NCBI GenBank assembly: GCA_017308515.1
Contig: JAFKEN010000006.1
Coordinates: 230,479 to 294,478, forward strand
Length of the DNA: 64,000 nucleotides
Source of the DNA: Actinomycetales bacterium
GTDB lineage: Bacteria > Actinomycetota > Actinomycetes > Actinomycetales > Microbacteriaceae
Direction of reading: 5' to 3'
Shown here: positions 37,186 through 45,013 of the stretch, in pieces
Numbering within the stretch: position 1 is the stretch's first letter
Layout of the letters: each line of letters opens with the position of its first letter
The notes under the pieces: model-generated
What the model saw: only the letters and a program-made list of their open reading frames with translations
The model's database searches: none
What the model was told of the DNA's origin: nothing
Made by a program: the position numbers and the translations under genes

Positions 37186-37216
37186 TTGACCTTGACGCTG
37201 CGTCAAGTTCTAGCGT
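37186..37216 (+). promoter_or_regulatory. MerR-type promoter with operator
   Basis: The -35 TTGACC (37186-37191) and -10 TAGCGT (37211-37216) are separated by 19 bp, the over-long spacer characteristic of MerR-controlled promoters. Inside the spacer lies the perfect palindrome CTTGACG-CTG-CGTCAAG (37191-37207). The -10 ends 7 nt before the ATG, so the transcript should be leaderless and autoregulated. Confidence 0.8.
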
Positions 37217-37223
37217 GGCGGGC

Positions 37224-37997
37224 ATGACGGTCAAGACCCCGCCCGAGTGGAGCATCCAGCAGATCGCGCGACTCGCCGGCACCACCAGCCGCACCCTGCG
37301 GCACTACGACGACCTCGGCCTCGTGCCGCCCAGTCGCGTGGGGCACAACGGCTACCGGTACTACGACGCGCGCGCGCTCGTGCGGCTGCAGCGGGTGCTG
37401 CTGCTGCGCGAACTGGGGCTCGGACTGCCGCAGATCGGCGAGGTGCTCGCCGGGCGCACCGACGATCTCGCTGCGCTCGAGCATCAGCTGCAGGCGCTGC
37501 GCGCCGAGCAGGGCCGGTTGGCGCGGCAGATCGCGAGCGTCGAGACCACGATCACGACCCTGAGAGGAGGTGAGAATCCGATGGCAGAGGAGATGTTCGA
37601 CGGCTTCGACCACACGCAGTACCGCGAGGAGGTCGAGGAGCGCTGGGGCGCGCGGCCCTACGCCGAGAGCGACGCCTGGTGGCGCGGCATGTCGCGCGAC
37701 GAGCAGGGCGCCTGGAAGGAGCGGGTCGCGCGCCTGGCATCCGACTGGTCCGCGGCGGCCGAGCGCGGGGTCGACCCCGACAGCGACGAGGCGGTCGCGC
37801 TGGCCTCGCGTCACGTCGAGTGGCTGCGCGGGATCCCCGGCACGCCGGCCCGGAACCCTGCGACCCTGAAGGCCTACGTGCTCGGCCTGGCCGACATGTA
37901 CGTCGCCGATGCGCGTTTCGCGGCCAACTACGGCGGCGAGAGCGGAGCGACCTTCGTGCGCGACTCCCTGCGCGCCTACGCCGCGAAGGCGCTGTAG
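37224..37997 (+). CDS. MerR-family regulator with TipAS domain
   Basis: A 257-residue TipA-like regulator. The N-terminal MerR helix-turn-helix WSIQQIARLAGTTSRTLRHYDDLGLVPPSRVGHNGYRYY is followed by a coiled coil (residues about 80-115) and a C-terminal TipAS antibiotic-binding domain (FDGFDHTQYREEVEERWG... to AYAAKAL). In Streptomyces, TipA binds thiopeptide antibiotics and activates its own promoter. The palindromic 19-bp-spacer promoter in front predicts the same autoregulation. An internal start with a perfect Shine-Dalgarno would also give the TipAS domain alone. Confidence 0.9.
   Translation: MTVKTPPEWSIQQIARLAGTTSRTLRHYDDLGLVPPSRVGHNGYRYYDARALVRLQRVLLLRELGLGLPQIGEVLAGRTDDLAALEHQLQALRAEQGRLARQIASVETTITTLRGGENPMAEEMFDGFDHTQYREEVEERWGARPYAESDAWWRGMSRDEQGAWKERVARLASDWSAAAERGVDPDSDEAVALASRHVEWLRGIPGTPARNPATLKAYVLGLADMYVADARFAANYGGESGATFVRDSLRAYAAKAL
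37566..37573 (+). promoter_or_regulatory. Strong internal Shine-Dalgarno in the tipA-like gene
   Basis: GGAGGTGA, fully complementary to the 16S rRNA 3' end, lies 7 nt before an in-frame ATG at 37581. It falls in the linker between the DNA-binding and ligand-binding domains. Confidence 0.75.
37581..37997 (+). CDS. Internal short form: TipAS-like ligand-binding protein
   Basis: A 138-residue product in the same frame as the MerR-family gene, starting MAEEMFDGFDHTQ. It would contain only the TipAS domain. Streptomyces lividans tipA is known to produce both long and short proteins from one mRNA by this mechanism; here the sequence shows the required internal ATG and a near-ideal Shine-Dalgarno. 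A free short form would titrate the drug and so damp the response. Confidence 0.65.
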   Translation: MAEEMFDGFDHTQYREEVEERWGARPYAESDAWWRGMSRDEQGAWKERVARLASDWSAAAERGVDPDSDEAVALASRHVEWLRGIPGTPARNPATLKAYVLGLADMYVADARFAANYGGESGATFVRDSLRAYAAKAL

Positions 37998-38005
37998 CCG
38001 CGCGC

Positions 38006-38031
38006 GGGGCGGGCCGGGACCGGCCCGCCCC
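38006..38031. terminator. Bidirectional hairpin between convergent genes
   Basis: GGGGCGGGCCGG (38006-38017) pairs perfectly with CCGGCCCGCCCC (38020-38031). It is placed between the MerR-family gene stop and the PadR gene stop, and could end transcription from both sides. It is followed by TCTTC, a weak pyrimidine run. Confidence 0.65.
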
Positions 38032-38034
38032 TCT

Positions 38035-38667
38035 TCACCCGCGGAGGGTGCGCACCACCTCGCGGCGGAGGTCGGAGAGGCCGTCGACGAGGGCGTCGAC
38101 GGCGGCGCGCGGCAGGGTCCCCGCCGCGGCGGCGGCCCGCACGTCGGCCCGCACGTCGGCGCGGAAGCTCGCGAGGGCCGAATCGATCTCGGCGACGTGC
38201 TCGCGCTGCCGGGCGCGATCCCCGTCCCGCTCGTCGCGTCGCGCGTCGGCGTCGGCGGCGCGCCGATCCGCCTCGGAGCGCTCGTCGCGCGCCGCGGCCG
38301 CGAGGTCGGCGCGCAGCGAGCGCATCGCGTCCTCCACCGAGGCGCGCACCTCGTCGGCGAGCCGGCGCACCGAGTCGCCGATGTCGGACTCGATGCCGTC
38401 GAGATCCTCGGAGCGACGTGCGAGTTCGTCACGCCCGGCGTCGGTGATCGCGTACACGGTCTTGCGACCGTCGGGCGTCTTGCTGACGAGCCCCTCCTCC
38501 TTGAGCTTCGCCAGGCGCGGGTACACCGTGCCGGCGCTCGGGGTGTAGGTGCCGCCGAAGCGCTCCTCGAGCCCGGTGATGACGTCGTAGCCGTGCATCG
38601 GCCGCTCGTCGAGCAGCTTGAGCAGGTAGAGCCGCAGGTCGCCGTGCCGGAAGACCGGCGGCGTCAC
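38035..38667 (-). CDS. PadR-family transcriptional regulator
   Basis: A 210-residue repressor-type protein with the PadR winged helix at the N-terminus (DLRLYLLKLLDERPMHGYDVITGLEERFGGTYTPSAGTVYPRLAKLKEEGLV, residues about 9-60) and a long charged C-terminal helical region (RDERSEADRRAADADARRDERDGDRA) expected to form a coiled-coil dimer arm. The GTG start overlaps the stop of the DUF4097 gene by 4 bp. Two GATATATC-centred repeats upstream of that gene are the obvious candidate operators. Confidence 0.9.
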   Translation of the reverse strand: MTPPVFRHGDLRLYLLKLLDERPMHGYDVITGLEERFGGTYTPSAGTVYPRLAKLKEEGLVSKTPDGRKTVYAITDAGRDELARRSEDLDGIESDIGDSVRRLADEVRASVEDAMRSLRADLAAAARDERSEADRRAADADARRDERDGDRARQREHVAEIDSALASFRADVRADVRAAAAAGTLPRAAVDALVDGLSDLRREVVRTLRG

Positions 38668-39524
38668 GCCCCCGCCCCCTCCGTGCTCGCCTCCGGCTCG
38701 GGCCGCGCGGCCCCGGCGGCGCGGCGCACGACCGAGATGTCCCCGCCGACGCTGTTGAGGCGCACGTCGGTGAAGGCGCCGGCGAGGTCGCCGACGCTGT
38801 CGGTGATCCGCCCCTTGAAGCCGGTGAAGGTGCGCCCGTCGAGCTGGATGCGCCCGCCGACCGAGCTGACCGCGTACGCGGCCGCCGCCTCGCCGTCCAT
38901 GCGCACGGTGATGGCGCCGCTGACGGTGTTGGCGCTGATCTCGTCGGCCGTGCCGGTGACGTCGACGAAGGCGTGGCCGCTCACCCCGTCGCTCGCGAAG
39001 CGCGTGAGCGCGCCGGCGACGGTGACGTCGCCGCTCACGGTGTGCGCCGCGACGCGGCCGCGGTGGCCGCGCACGGTGAGCTCGCCGCTGACGGAGTTGA
39101 GCTGCAGCGCGCCGTCGAGCCCGTCGGCGACGATGTCGCCCGAGACGGTGCTCAGCTGCGCGTCGCCGCGCAGCCCCGAGACGAGGGCGTTCGCGGAGAC
39201 CACCCCGAGCTTGAGGCCGACCTCGCGCGGCACGAGCAGGCTCACGTCGGCGCGCGCCCGGCCGCTGAAGGTGCGCATCGTCTCGATCCAGTTGTCCCAC
39301 CGCAGCTGGGGGTGGTCGATCTCGAGGGCGTCGCCGTCGAGGGTGACGCGCAGCGGCTTGCCGCTGACCTCGTGCACCTCGAGCCGGGTCTCGGGCTCGT
39401 CATGGGCGACGATGTCGATCTGCCCGCGCACGAGGCCGATCTTGAGGGTGCGGATCGGCCCGAGGTCGAGGGTGCGGGGCGAGTCGATGAGCCACTTCTC
39501 GTGGCCGGTCGCGGTGGCGTTCAT
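38664..39524 (-). CDS. DUF4097-family beta-helix protein
   Basis: A 286-residue protein made of repeated short strands of the type VSGDIVADGLDGALQLNSVSGELTVRG, the DUF4097 (putative adhesin) repeat. It has no signal peptide or membrane helix, so it is cytoplasmic here or exported by an unseen route. The ATG at 39524 has GGAGA upstream; an in-frame ATG at 39602 is inside the operator region. DUF4097-PadR gene pairs are common in actinobacteria and the regulator presumably senses an envelope-related signal (inference). Confidence 0.85.
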   Translation of the reverse strand: MNATATGHEKWLIDSPRTLDLGPIRTLKIGLVRGQIDIVAHDEPETRLEVHEVSGKPLRVTLDGDALEIDHPQLRWDNWIETMRTFSGRARADVSLLVPREVGLKLGVVSANALVSGLRGDAQLSTVSGDIVADGLDGALQLNSVSGELTVRGHRGRVAAHTVSGDVTVAGALTRFASDGVSGHAFVDVTGTADEISANTVSGAITVRMDGEAAAAYAVSSVGGRIQLDGRTFTGFKGRITDSVGDLAGAFTDVRLNSVGGDISVVRRAAGAARPEPEASTEGAGA

Positions 39525-39544
39525 GGGCGGGGTCTCCGATTCGA

Positions 39545-39584
39545 GATATATCGCGTTGTGCTGAGCGACACGATATATCGCGTT
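39545..39584 (-). promoter_or_regulatory. Two direct-repeat operators for the PadR protein
   Basis: An exact 13-nt repeat, GATATATCGCGTT, occurs at 39545-39557 and 39572-39584, 27 bp apart. Each contains the 8-bp palindrome GATATATC. They are the most AT-rich points in several kilobases and lie 21-60 bp upstream of the DUF4097-padR start, overlapping the expected promoter. Confidence 0.75.
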
Positions 39585-39647
39585 TCGGATCGGCGCAAGC
39601 ACCGGCGCGGGCCGTCTTTCGGGGCGGGCCCTCAGCCGCCACGGGCG

Positions 39648-39788
39648 TCAGTCCCGGCGGCCGCCCGCGGCGCCCAGGCGGGTCGGCTCGCGGCGGTACC
39701 CGTCGCGCGCGGCGACGACGAGCGACGCGACGGCGGCCACCAGGGCACCGGCGCCGAGGGCGAGCAGGAGGGGGAGGCTCAGATCCAT
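39648..39788 (-). CDS. 46-residue single-pass membrane protein
   Basis: A short ORF, MDLSLPLLLALGAGALVAAVASL..., with one membrane helix (residues about 5-27) and a basic cytoplasmic tail YRREPTRLGAAGGRRD. The ATG has GGAGA 5 nt upstream, the same ribosome-binding site sequence as the DUF4097 gene. It is divergent from the MocR regulator and an inverted repeat lies in its upstream region. No family is recognised. I regard it as real because of RBS, composition and context. Confidence 0.5.
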   Translation of the reverse strand: MDLSLPLLLALGAGALVAAVASLVVAARDGYRREPTRLGAAGGRRD

Positions 39789-39813
39789 GGCGGTCTCCGA
39801 TCGGGCGGGCAAC

Positions 39814-39835
39814 TGGACCGCCTCTGGGGGGTCCA
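39814..39835. promoter_or_regulatory. Inverted repeat upstream of the small membrane protein
   Basis: TGGACC (39814-39819) and GGTCCA (39830-39835) are exact inverted repeats with a 10-bp spacer, and one base further out on each side nearly matches. A possible operator in the 129-bp divergent region. Confidence 0.4.
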
Positions 39836-39873
39836 CTGCGGGACCGGAAGGCGATGGATTCGACCGAATCACC

Positions 39874-39911
39874 GATTGGCCTTGCTGATCCAGGGCCAAT
39901 CGCACTAGCCT
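39874..39911 (+). promoter_or_regulatory. MocR promoter with inverted-repeat operator
   Basis: GATTGGCC (39874-39881) and GGCCAATC (39894-39901) form a perfect 8-bp inverted repeat with a 12-bp spacer that contains a possible -35, TTGCTG. The -10 TAGCCT (39906-39911) ends 6 nt before the ATG. An autoregulatory site is likely. Confidence 0.6.
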
Positions 39912-39917
39912 GGCGCG

Positions 39918-41342
39918 ATGCCGACCGTGTCGTCGCGTGCCCTCGCCGCCCTGCTGGGCGGGTGGCGCGCCGGATCCGCCGCCCCCGCCTATCGCGCCCT
40001 CGCCGACCGCATCCGCCTGCTCGCGCTCGACGGCCGCCTGAGTCTCGGCCAGCGCCTGCCCGCGGAGCGCGACCTCGCCGCGCAGCTCGCCCTCAGCCGC
40101 ACGACCGTCTCGGCCGCCTATGCGGAACTGCGCGAGGCCGGCTACCTCGAGAGCCGCCGCGGATCCGGCAGCATCGTGCGCCTGCCCCATCAGCCCAGCG
40201 GCGACGACGCCCCGATCGCGGGGGGGCTGCTCGACCTGGGCAAGGCGGCGCCGCCCGCCCTGCCGGCGGTCGCCGATGCGGCCGCGCGCGCCGCCGCGGC
40301 GCTGCCCGGATTCCTCGGCGAGACCGGGTTCGACCCGCTCGGGCTGACCGTCGTGCGGCAGGCGGTCGCCGACCGCTACACGGCGCGCGGGCTCCCCACC
40401 GAGGCCGACGAGATCATGATCACCTCGGGGGCCCAGGTCGCCCTCGCGCTGCTCGCCCGCACCCTGCTGCAGCGCGGCGACCGGGTGCTCGTCGAGAACC
40501 CGAGCTACCCGCACGCGCTCGAGGCGCTGCGCCTCGCGGGGGCCCGCTTCGTGCCCATCCCCATCACGGTCGACGACGGCTGGGACACCGGGGCGATCGA
40601 GCAGGCCTTCCCGCGCACGAGCCCGGCGCTCGCCTACCTGCAGCCCGACAACCAGAACCCGACGGCGCGCACCATGTCGGCGGCGCTGCGGGCGCGGGTC
40701 GCCGAGCTCGCCGCGCGCGAGGGCACCGTGCTCGTCGTCGACGAGACGATCGCCGAGCTGCACCTCGACGGGCGCCCCGAGCCGCTGCCGTGGCCGGCCG
40801 CGCACGGTCCCGCCATCTTGCTCGGCTCGACCGGCAAGACGGTGTGGGGCGGGTTGCGCCTGGGGTGGATCCGCGCCGACCGCGACGTGATCCAGCGTCT
40901 CGCGCTCGCCCGCTTCGTGACCGACCTCGGCACGCCCGTGCTCGAGCAGCTCATCCTGCGCGAGCTCCTGCCGCAGATGGACGCGCTGCTCGCTGCTCGT
41001 CGCGAGTACCTGCGCACGACGCGCGACCTGCTCGGCCGTCGGCTGCGTGAGAAGCTGCCGACCTGGCGGGTGCCGCGCAACGAGGGCGGAATGACGATGT
41101 GGGTGGGGCTCGGCGAGCCGCTCAGCTCGGCCCTCTCGCTCGCGGCGCGCGATCGCGGGGTGCTGCTGCCGCCCGGCCCGCGCTTCGGGGTCGACGGCGG
41201 GCAGTTCGAGCGGTTCCTGCGCATCCCCTACACCTCGGCGGAGCTGATCGAGCCGGGGGTGGAGGCGCTCGCCGCGGCCTGGGGCGACGTGCTGCACGGC
41301 CCGCTCGCCGAGTCGGAGGCGGAGTTCGCTCAGGTGGTGTGA
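39918..41342 (+). CDS. MocR-type regulator (GntR HTH fused to aminotransferase fold)
   Basis: A 474-residue MocR/PdxR-like protein. The GntR winged helix covers residues about 20-90 (YRALADRIRLLALDGRLSLGQRLPAERDLAAQLALSRTTVSAAYAEL). The rest is a class I aminotransferase-like domain with ENPSYPHALE, LQPDNQNPT, VVDETIAEL and the PLP lysine in LLGSTGKTVWGGLRLGW. Such proteins sense PLP or PLP-amino-acid adducts and control vitamin B6, GABA, taurine or cysteine-related genes. The neighbouring targets here are unclear; the divergent 46-residue membrane protein is the only candidate beside itself. Confidence 0.9.
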   Translation: MPTVSSRALAALLGGWRAGSAAPAYRALADRIRLLALDGRLSLGQRLPAERDLAAQLALSRTTVSAAYAELREAGYLESRRGSGSIVRLPHQPSGDDAPIAGGLLDLGKAAPPALPAVADAAARAAAALPGFLGETGFDPLGLTVVRQAVADRYTARGLPTEADEIMITSGAQVALALLARTLLQRGDRVLVENPSYPHALEALRLAGARFVPIPITVDDGWDTGAIEQAFPRTSPALAYLQPDNQNPTARTMSAALRARVAELAAREGTVLVVDETIAELHLDGRPEPLPWPAAHGPAILLGSTGKTVWGGLRLGWIRADRDVIQRLALARFVTDLGTPVLEQLILRELLPQMDALLAARREYLRTTRDLLGRRLREKLPTWRVPRNEGGMTMWVGLGEPLSSALSLAARDRGVLLPPGPRFGVDGGQFERFLRIPYTSAELIEPGVEALAAAWGDVLHGPLAESEAEFAQVV

Positions 41343-41481
41343 GCCGGGCGGGCGGATTCGTCCCCCGGGAGTACGGCCGCCGGAACCCCGCTGGGATACT
41401 TGCTGGGTGCACGGCGGCGTGCGCGCTGGATGATGATCCGCCGCCCCGTGCGGCACCGAACCGGGCCCGAGGAGTCACGTC

Positions 41482-44400
41482 GTGCACCTGCTGAGCGTCT
41501 TCAGTCTGCGCAACCGCGCGCTCATCGCCCTCGTCACGCTCGTCATCGCGGCGTTCGGCGGGGTCGCGCTGACGCTGCTCAAGACCGAGCTGTTCCCCTC
41601 GCTCACACTGCCGCAGGTCACGGTCACCGCCAGCTATCCGGGCGCAAGCGCCGCGGTCGTCGAGAACGACGTCTCGACCCCGATCGAGGGCGCCCTGCAG
41701 GGCATCGAGGGCCTCGACAACACGAGTTCCACCTCGACCAACGGCTTCTCCTTCGTCACGGCGGAGTTCAGCTACGGCACCGACCTCATCTACGCCGAGC
41801 AGAAGGTGCAGCTCGCGGTCAACCGGCTGCAGAACCGCCTGCCCGAGGGCGTCACGCCGACGGTGTCGACGTTCTCCTTCTCCGACTTCCCGGTGATCGT
41901 GCTCGCCGTCACGAGCGACCTCGGACCCGACGAACTCACCAACCGGCTCGAGACCATCGCCGTGCCGGAGCTGCAGGCGCTCGACGGGGTGCGCGAGGCG
42001 ACGGTCTCCGGCGGCGCCGGCCAGCGGGTGACGATCACGGTCGACAAGGATGCGCTCGCCGAGTACCACCTGAGCAGTCAGGCGATCACGCAGGCGCTCT
42101 CGAGCGCGGGCACGCTGCTCGCGGTCGGCGAGATCCAGCAGGACGGCGACGAGCTCACCGTGCAGTCGGGGCAGCGGCTCGAGTCGGTCGACGACATCGC
42201 CGGCCTGCCGGTCCTGGGCGGCTTCACGATCGAGACCTCGGTCGAGAACTTCCAACCGGTCGTGACGCAGGAGCCGGTCGCGCTGACGATCTCCGACCTC
42301 GCCGACGTGCAGCTCGTCGAGAACCCGACCGACACGATCTCGCGCGTCGACGGCGAACCCGCCCTCGCCCTGCAGATCACGAAGAAGCCGACCGGCAACA
42401 CGGTCGAGGTCTCGCAGGTCGTGCGCGACGACCTCGACGGCCTCGCCGCGAAGATCGGCTCGAACACGCAGTTCACCCCGGTCTTCGACCAGGCACCGAG
42501 TGTCACGCGCTCCATCAACTCGCTGCTCGTCGAGGGCCTGCTGGGCCTCGGGGTCGCGCTGCTCGTGATCCTCGTGTTCCTGTTCTCGATCCGCTCCACC
42601 CTCGTCACGGCGGTCTCGATCCCAACCTCGGTGCTCGTGACCTTCATCGGCGTCTGGGCGTTCGGCTACAGCCTCAACGTGCTCACCCTCGGGGCGCTGA
42701 CCATCTCGATCGGCCGCGTCGTCGACGACTCGATCGTCGTCATCGAGAACATCAAGCGGCACCTCGCGCTCGGCGACGACAAGCTGCAGGCGATCAAGAC
42801 GGGCGTGCGCGAGGTCGCGACCGCGGTCACCGCCTCGACCCTGACCACCGTCGCCGTCTTCCTGCCGATCGCCTTCGTCAACGACATCACCGGGGAGCTG
42901 TTCCGCCCCTTCGCGATGACCGTCACGATCGCGCTGCTCGCCTCGCTGTTCGTCTCGCTCACGATCGTGCCGGTGCTCGCCTACTGGTTCCTCGGGTCGA
43001 AGCCGCTCACCAAGCGCGCCCGCGCCCGGGCGGACGAGGAGCGGCGCGCCGTGGAGAGCGGCGAGGACGAGCTCGACCACCCCTCGCGCCTGCAGCGCGG
43101 CTACCTGCCGGTCATCGGCTGGACCCTGCGGCACCCGATCGTCACGGTGCTGGCCGCGGTGCTCGTGCTCGTGGGCTCGGGAGCGGCGGTGCCGCTGCTG
43201 CAGACCAACTTCATCGGATCCAGCGGCTCGAACACCCTGACCGTCACCCAGAACGTGGCCACGGGCGCCGACCTGGCCACCAAGGACGCGGCGGCGACCA
43301 AGGTCGAGAAGGCCCTGCTCGACGTGCCGGGCGTCGAGACCGTGCAGCTCACGATCGGCACCGCCAACCCGCTGCAGGCGGCGCTCGGCAGCGGCGCCGA
43401 CGCGACCTTCTCGATCACGACCGACGAGAACGCCGACCAGGACACCGTCACCGAGGACGTGCGCGCCGCCGTCGCGAAGCTCAGCGACGTCGGCGAGGTG
43501 TCGGTGAGCTCCGGGCAGGGCGGATTCACCGACAGCGACATCGCGATCGACATCCGCGCGGGCGACGACGCCTCGCTCGCGAAGGCCTCGGACGCGGTGC
43601 TCGCCGCCGTGCGCGACCTCGACGTCACGGCCGAGGCGACGAGCAACCTCGCCGCGTCGCGGCCCTACATCTCGATCGACGTCGACCGCGCCGCGGCCGC
43701 CGACAAGGGCCTCACCGAGGTCGGCGTGGGCCGCCAGGTCGCCGCCGCGATGAACCCGAACGCCTCGGCGCAGTTCGAGCTCGACGGCAACCAGATCTCG
43801 ATCTACCTGATCGACCCCGACGCGCCGACGACGGTCGACGAGCTGAAGGCGTTCGAGATCGTCACCGGCACGGGCGAGACGGTCGCGCTCGACGAGATCG
43901 CCGACGTCGCCCTCACCGACGGCCCGGTCTCGATCACGACCGAGCGCGGCGTGCAGACCGCGCAGGTGACGGTCACCCCGAGCACGCAGGACGTCACCGC
44001 CTCGGGCACCGCGGTCACGCAGGCCCTCGAGGACGTCGAGCTGCCGCCGGGCGCGAGCGCGAGCGTCGGCGGCGTGGTCGCCGACCAGAACAGCGCCTTC
44101 AGCCAGCTCGGCCTCGCCGGACTCGCCGCGATCCTCATCGTCTACACGATCATGGTCGCGACCTTCCGGAGCCTGCGGCAGCCGCTGCTGCTGCTCGTGT
44201 CGATCCCGTTCGCGGCGACCGGCGCGATCTTCCTGCAGCTCGCGAGCGGGATCCCGCTCGGCGCCGCCTCGATCATCGGCCTGATCATGCTGGTCGGCAT
44301 CGTCGTCACGAACGCGATCGTGCTCGTCGACCTCGTCAACCAGTACCGCGAGCGCGGCTACCGGGTGGCGGAGGCGATCCGCCACGGCGCCGCCCGACGT

Positions 44401-44775
44401 CTGCGCCCGATCCTCATGACGGCGCTCGCGACGATCGGCGCCCTGACGCCGCTCGCCCTCGGGCTGAGCGGGCACGGCGGGTTCATCTCGCAGCCGCTCG
44501 CGATCACCGTCATCGGCGGTCTGGTGTCGTCGACGCTCCTCACGCTCGTCGTGCTGCCGACGCTCTACTACCTCGTCGAAGGGGCGAAGGAGCGGCGCGA
44601 GGACCGCCGAGCGCGCAAGGCGGGCGGGTCGGGCGAGGCGGGCGGATCCGCCGACCCCGACGGTCGGGGCGGCCCCACGGGGGGCTCCGGCGGCGCCGGC
44701 GACGAGCCCGATCACGGCGGATCGGTGCCGGCGCGGGCCCTCGACCACGAGCCCGACGGCGCGCCGGCGAGCTGA
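41482..44775 (+). CDS. RND-family efflux transporter (AcrB/SwrC-like)
   Basis: A 1097-residue RND pump with the AcrB/HAE1 architecture: TM1 at the N-terminus (NRALIALVTLVIAAFGGVAL), a large extracytoplasmic loop, TM2-6 (residues about 345-500), TM7, a second large loop, and TM8-12. VVDDSIVVIENIKRHLALGDDKLQAI carries the conserved acidic residues of TM4. The C-terminal 70 residues are Gly/Asp-rich. No adaptor or outer-membrane partner gene is adjacent, as in Gram-positive pumps such as Bacillus SwrC. The GTG has GAGGAG upstream and a possible -10 GATACT at 41395. Confidence 0.9.
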   Translation: MHLLSVFSLRNRALIALVTLVIAAFGGVALTLLKTELFPSLTLPQVTVTASYPGASAAVVENDVSTPIEGALQGIEGLDNTSSTSTNGFSFVTAEFSYGTDLIYAEQKVQLAVNRLQNRLPEGVTPTVSTFSFSDFPVIVLAVTSDLGPDELTNRLETIAVPELQALDGVREATVSGGAGQRVTITVDKDALAEYHLSSQAITQALSSAGTLLAVGEIQQDGDELTVQSGQRLESVDDIAGLPVLGGFTIETSVENFQPVVTQEPVALTISDLADVQLVENPTDTISRVDGEPALALQITKKPTGNTVEVSQVVRDDLDGLAAKIGSNTQFTPVFDQAPSVTRSINSLLVEGLLGLGVALLVILVFLFSIRSTLVTAVSIPTSVLVTFIGVWAFGYSLNVLTLGALTISIGRVVDDSIVVIENIKRHLALGDDKLQAIKTGVREVATAVTASTLTTVAVFLPIAFVNDITGELFRPFAMTVTIALLASLFVSLTIVPVLAYWFLGSKPLTKRARARADEERRAVESGEDELDHPSRLQRGYLPVIGWTLRHPIVTVLAAVLVLVGSGAAVPLLQTNFIGSSGSNTLTVTQNVATGADLATKDAAATKVEKALLDVPGVETVQLTIGTANPLQAALGSGADATFSITTDENADQDTVTEDVRAAVAKLSDVGEVSVSSGQGGFTDSDIAIDIRAGDDASLAKASDAVLAAVRDLDVTAEATSNLAASRPYISIDVDRAAAADKGLTEVGVGRQVAAAMNPNASAQFELDGNQISIYLIDPDAPTTVDELKAFEIVTGTGETVALDEIADVALTDGPVSITTERGVQTAQVTVTPSTQDVTASGTAVTQALEDVELPPGASASVGGVVADQNSAFSQLGLAGLAAILIVYTIMVATFRSLRQPLLLLVSIPFAATGAIFLQLASGIPLGAASIIGLIMLVGIVVTNAIVLVDLVNQYRERGYRVAEAIRHGAARRLRPILMTALATIGALTPLALGLSGHGGFISQPLAITVIGGLVSSTLLTLVVLPTLYYLVEGAKERREDRRARKAGGSGEAGGSADPDGRGGPTGGSGGAGDEPDHGGSVPARALDHEPDGAPAS

Positions 44776-44804
44776 CGCCCATCGACTTCCGAGCCTCCGT
44801 GCCG

Positions 44805-45013
44805 TAGAGTCGCCCGGTCGGCTCTCGACAGCGACTTCGGTCGCGCATGCTCCACTGTGTGTCGAGCGGGCCGGATGGGCGGCGAATCCGCCGCCCAGGA
44901 ATCCTTTCAGGACAGCTTTTTCGAGAAGCTGCGGCCCCGGCCCACGAGCGCCCGGGTTACCGTCGCGTCGGCGTGCCGCCGCGTGACGTTCTGATGTGAA
45001 CCGGAAGAACAGC
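44805..45013 (+). ncRNA. Structured 5' leader of the DEAD-box helicase gene
   Basis: A TAGAGT -10 box at 44805-44810 would give a leader of about 197 nt. It can fold into: an outer stem CTCGACA/TGTCGAG (44824-44830 with 44860-44866); an inner stem GCGAC-UUCG-GUCGC (44831-44844) with a classic UUCG tetraloop; a perfect GC hairpin (44877-44896); and CAGCTT/AAGCTG (44913-44931) with a U-rich loop. Such a leader suggests cold-, translation- or RNA-helicase-dependent autoregulation of the helicase. Confidence 0.6.

Noticed and set aside
41482-44775. Tripartite efflux system
   Set aside because: No membrane-fusion protein or outer-membrane channel gene is near. Single-component RND pumps exist in Gram-positive bacteria.
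44877-44931. GC hairpin plus U-rich segment before the helicase as a Rho-independent terminator
   Set aside because: The U-run lies in the loop of the next hairpin rather than directly after the GC stem, and the structure is inside the leader of an active gene. Attenuation is possible but not shown.
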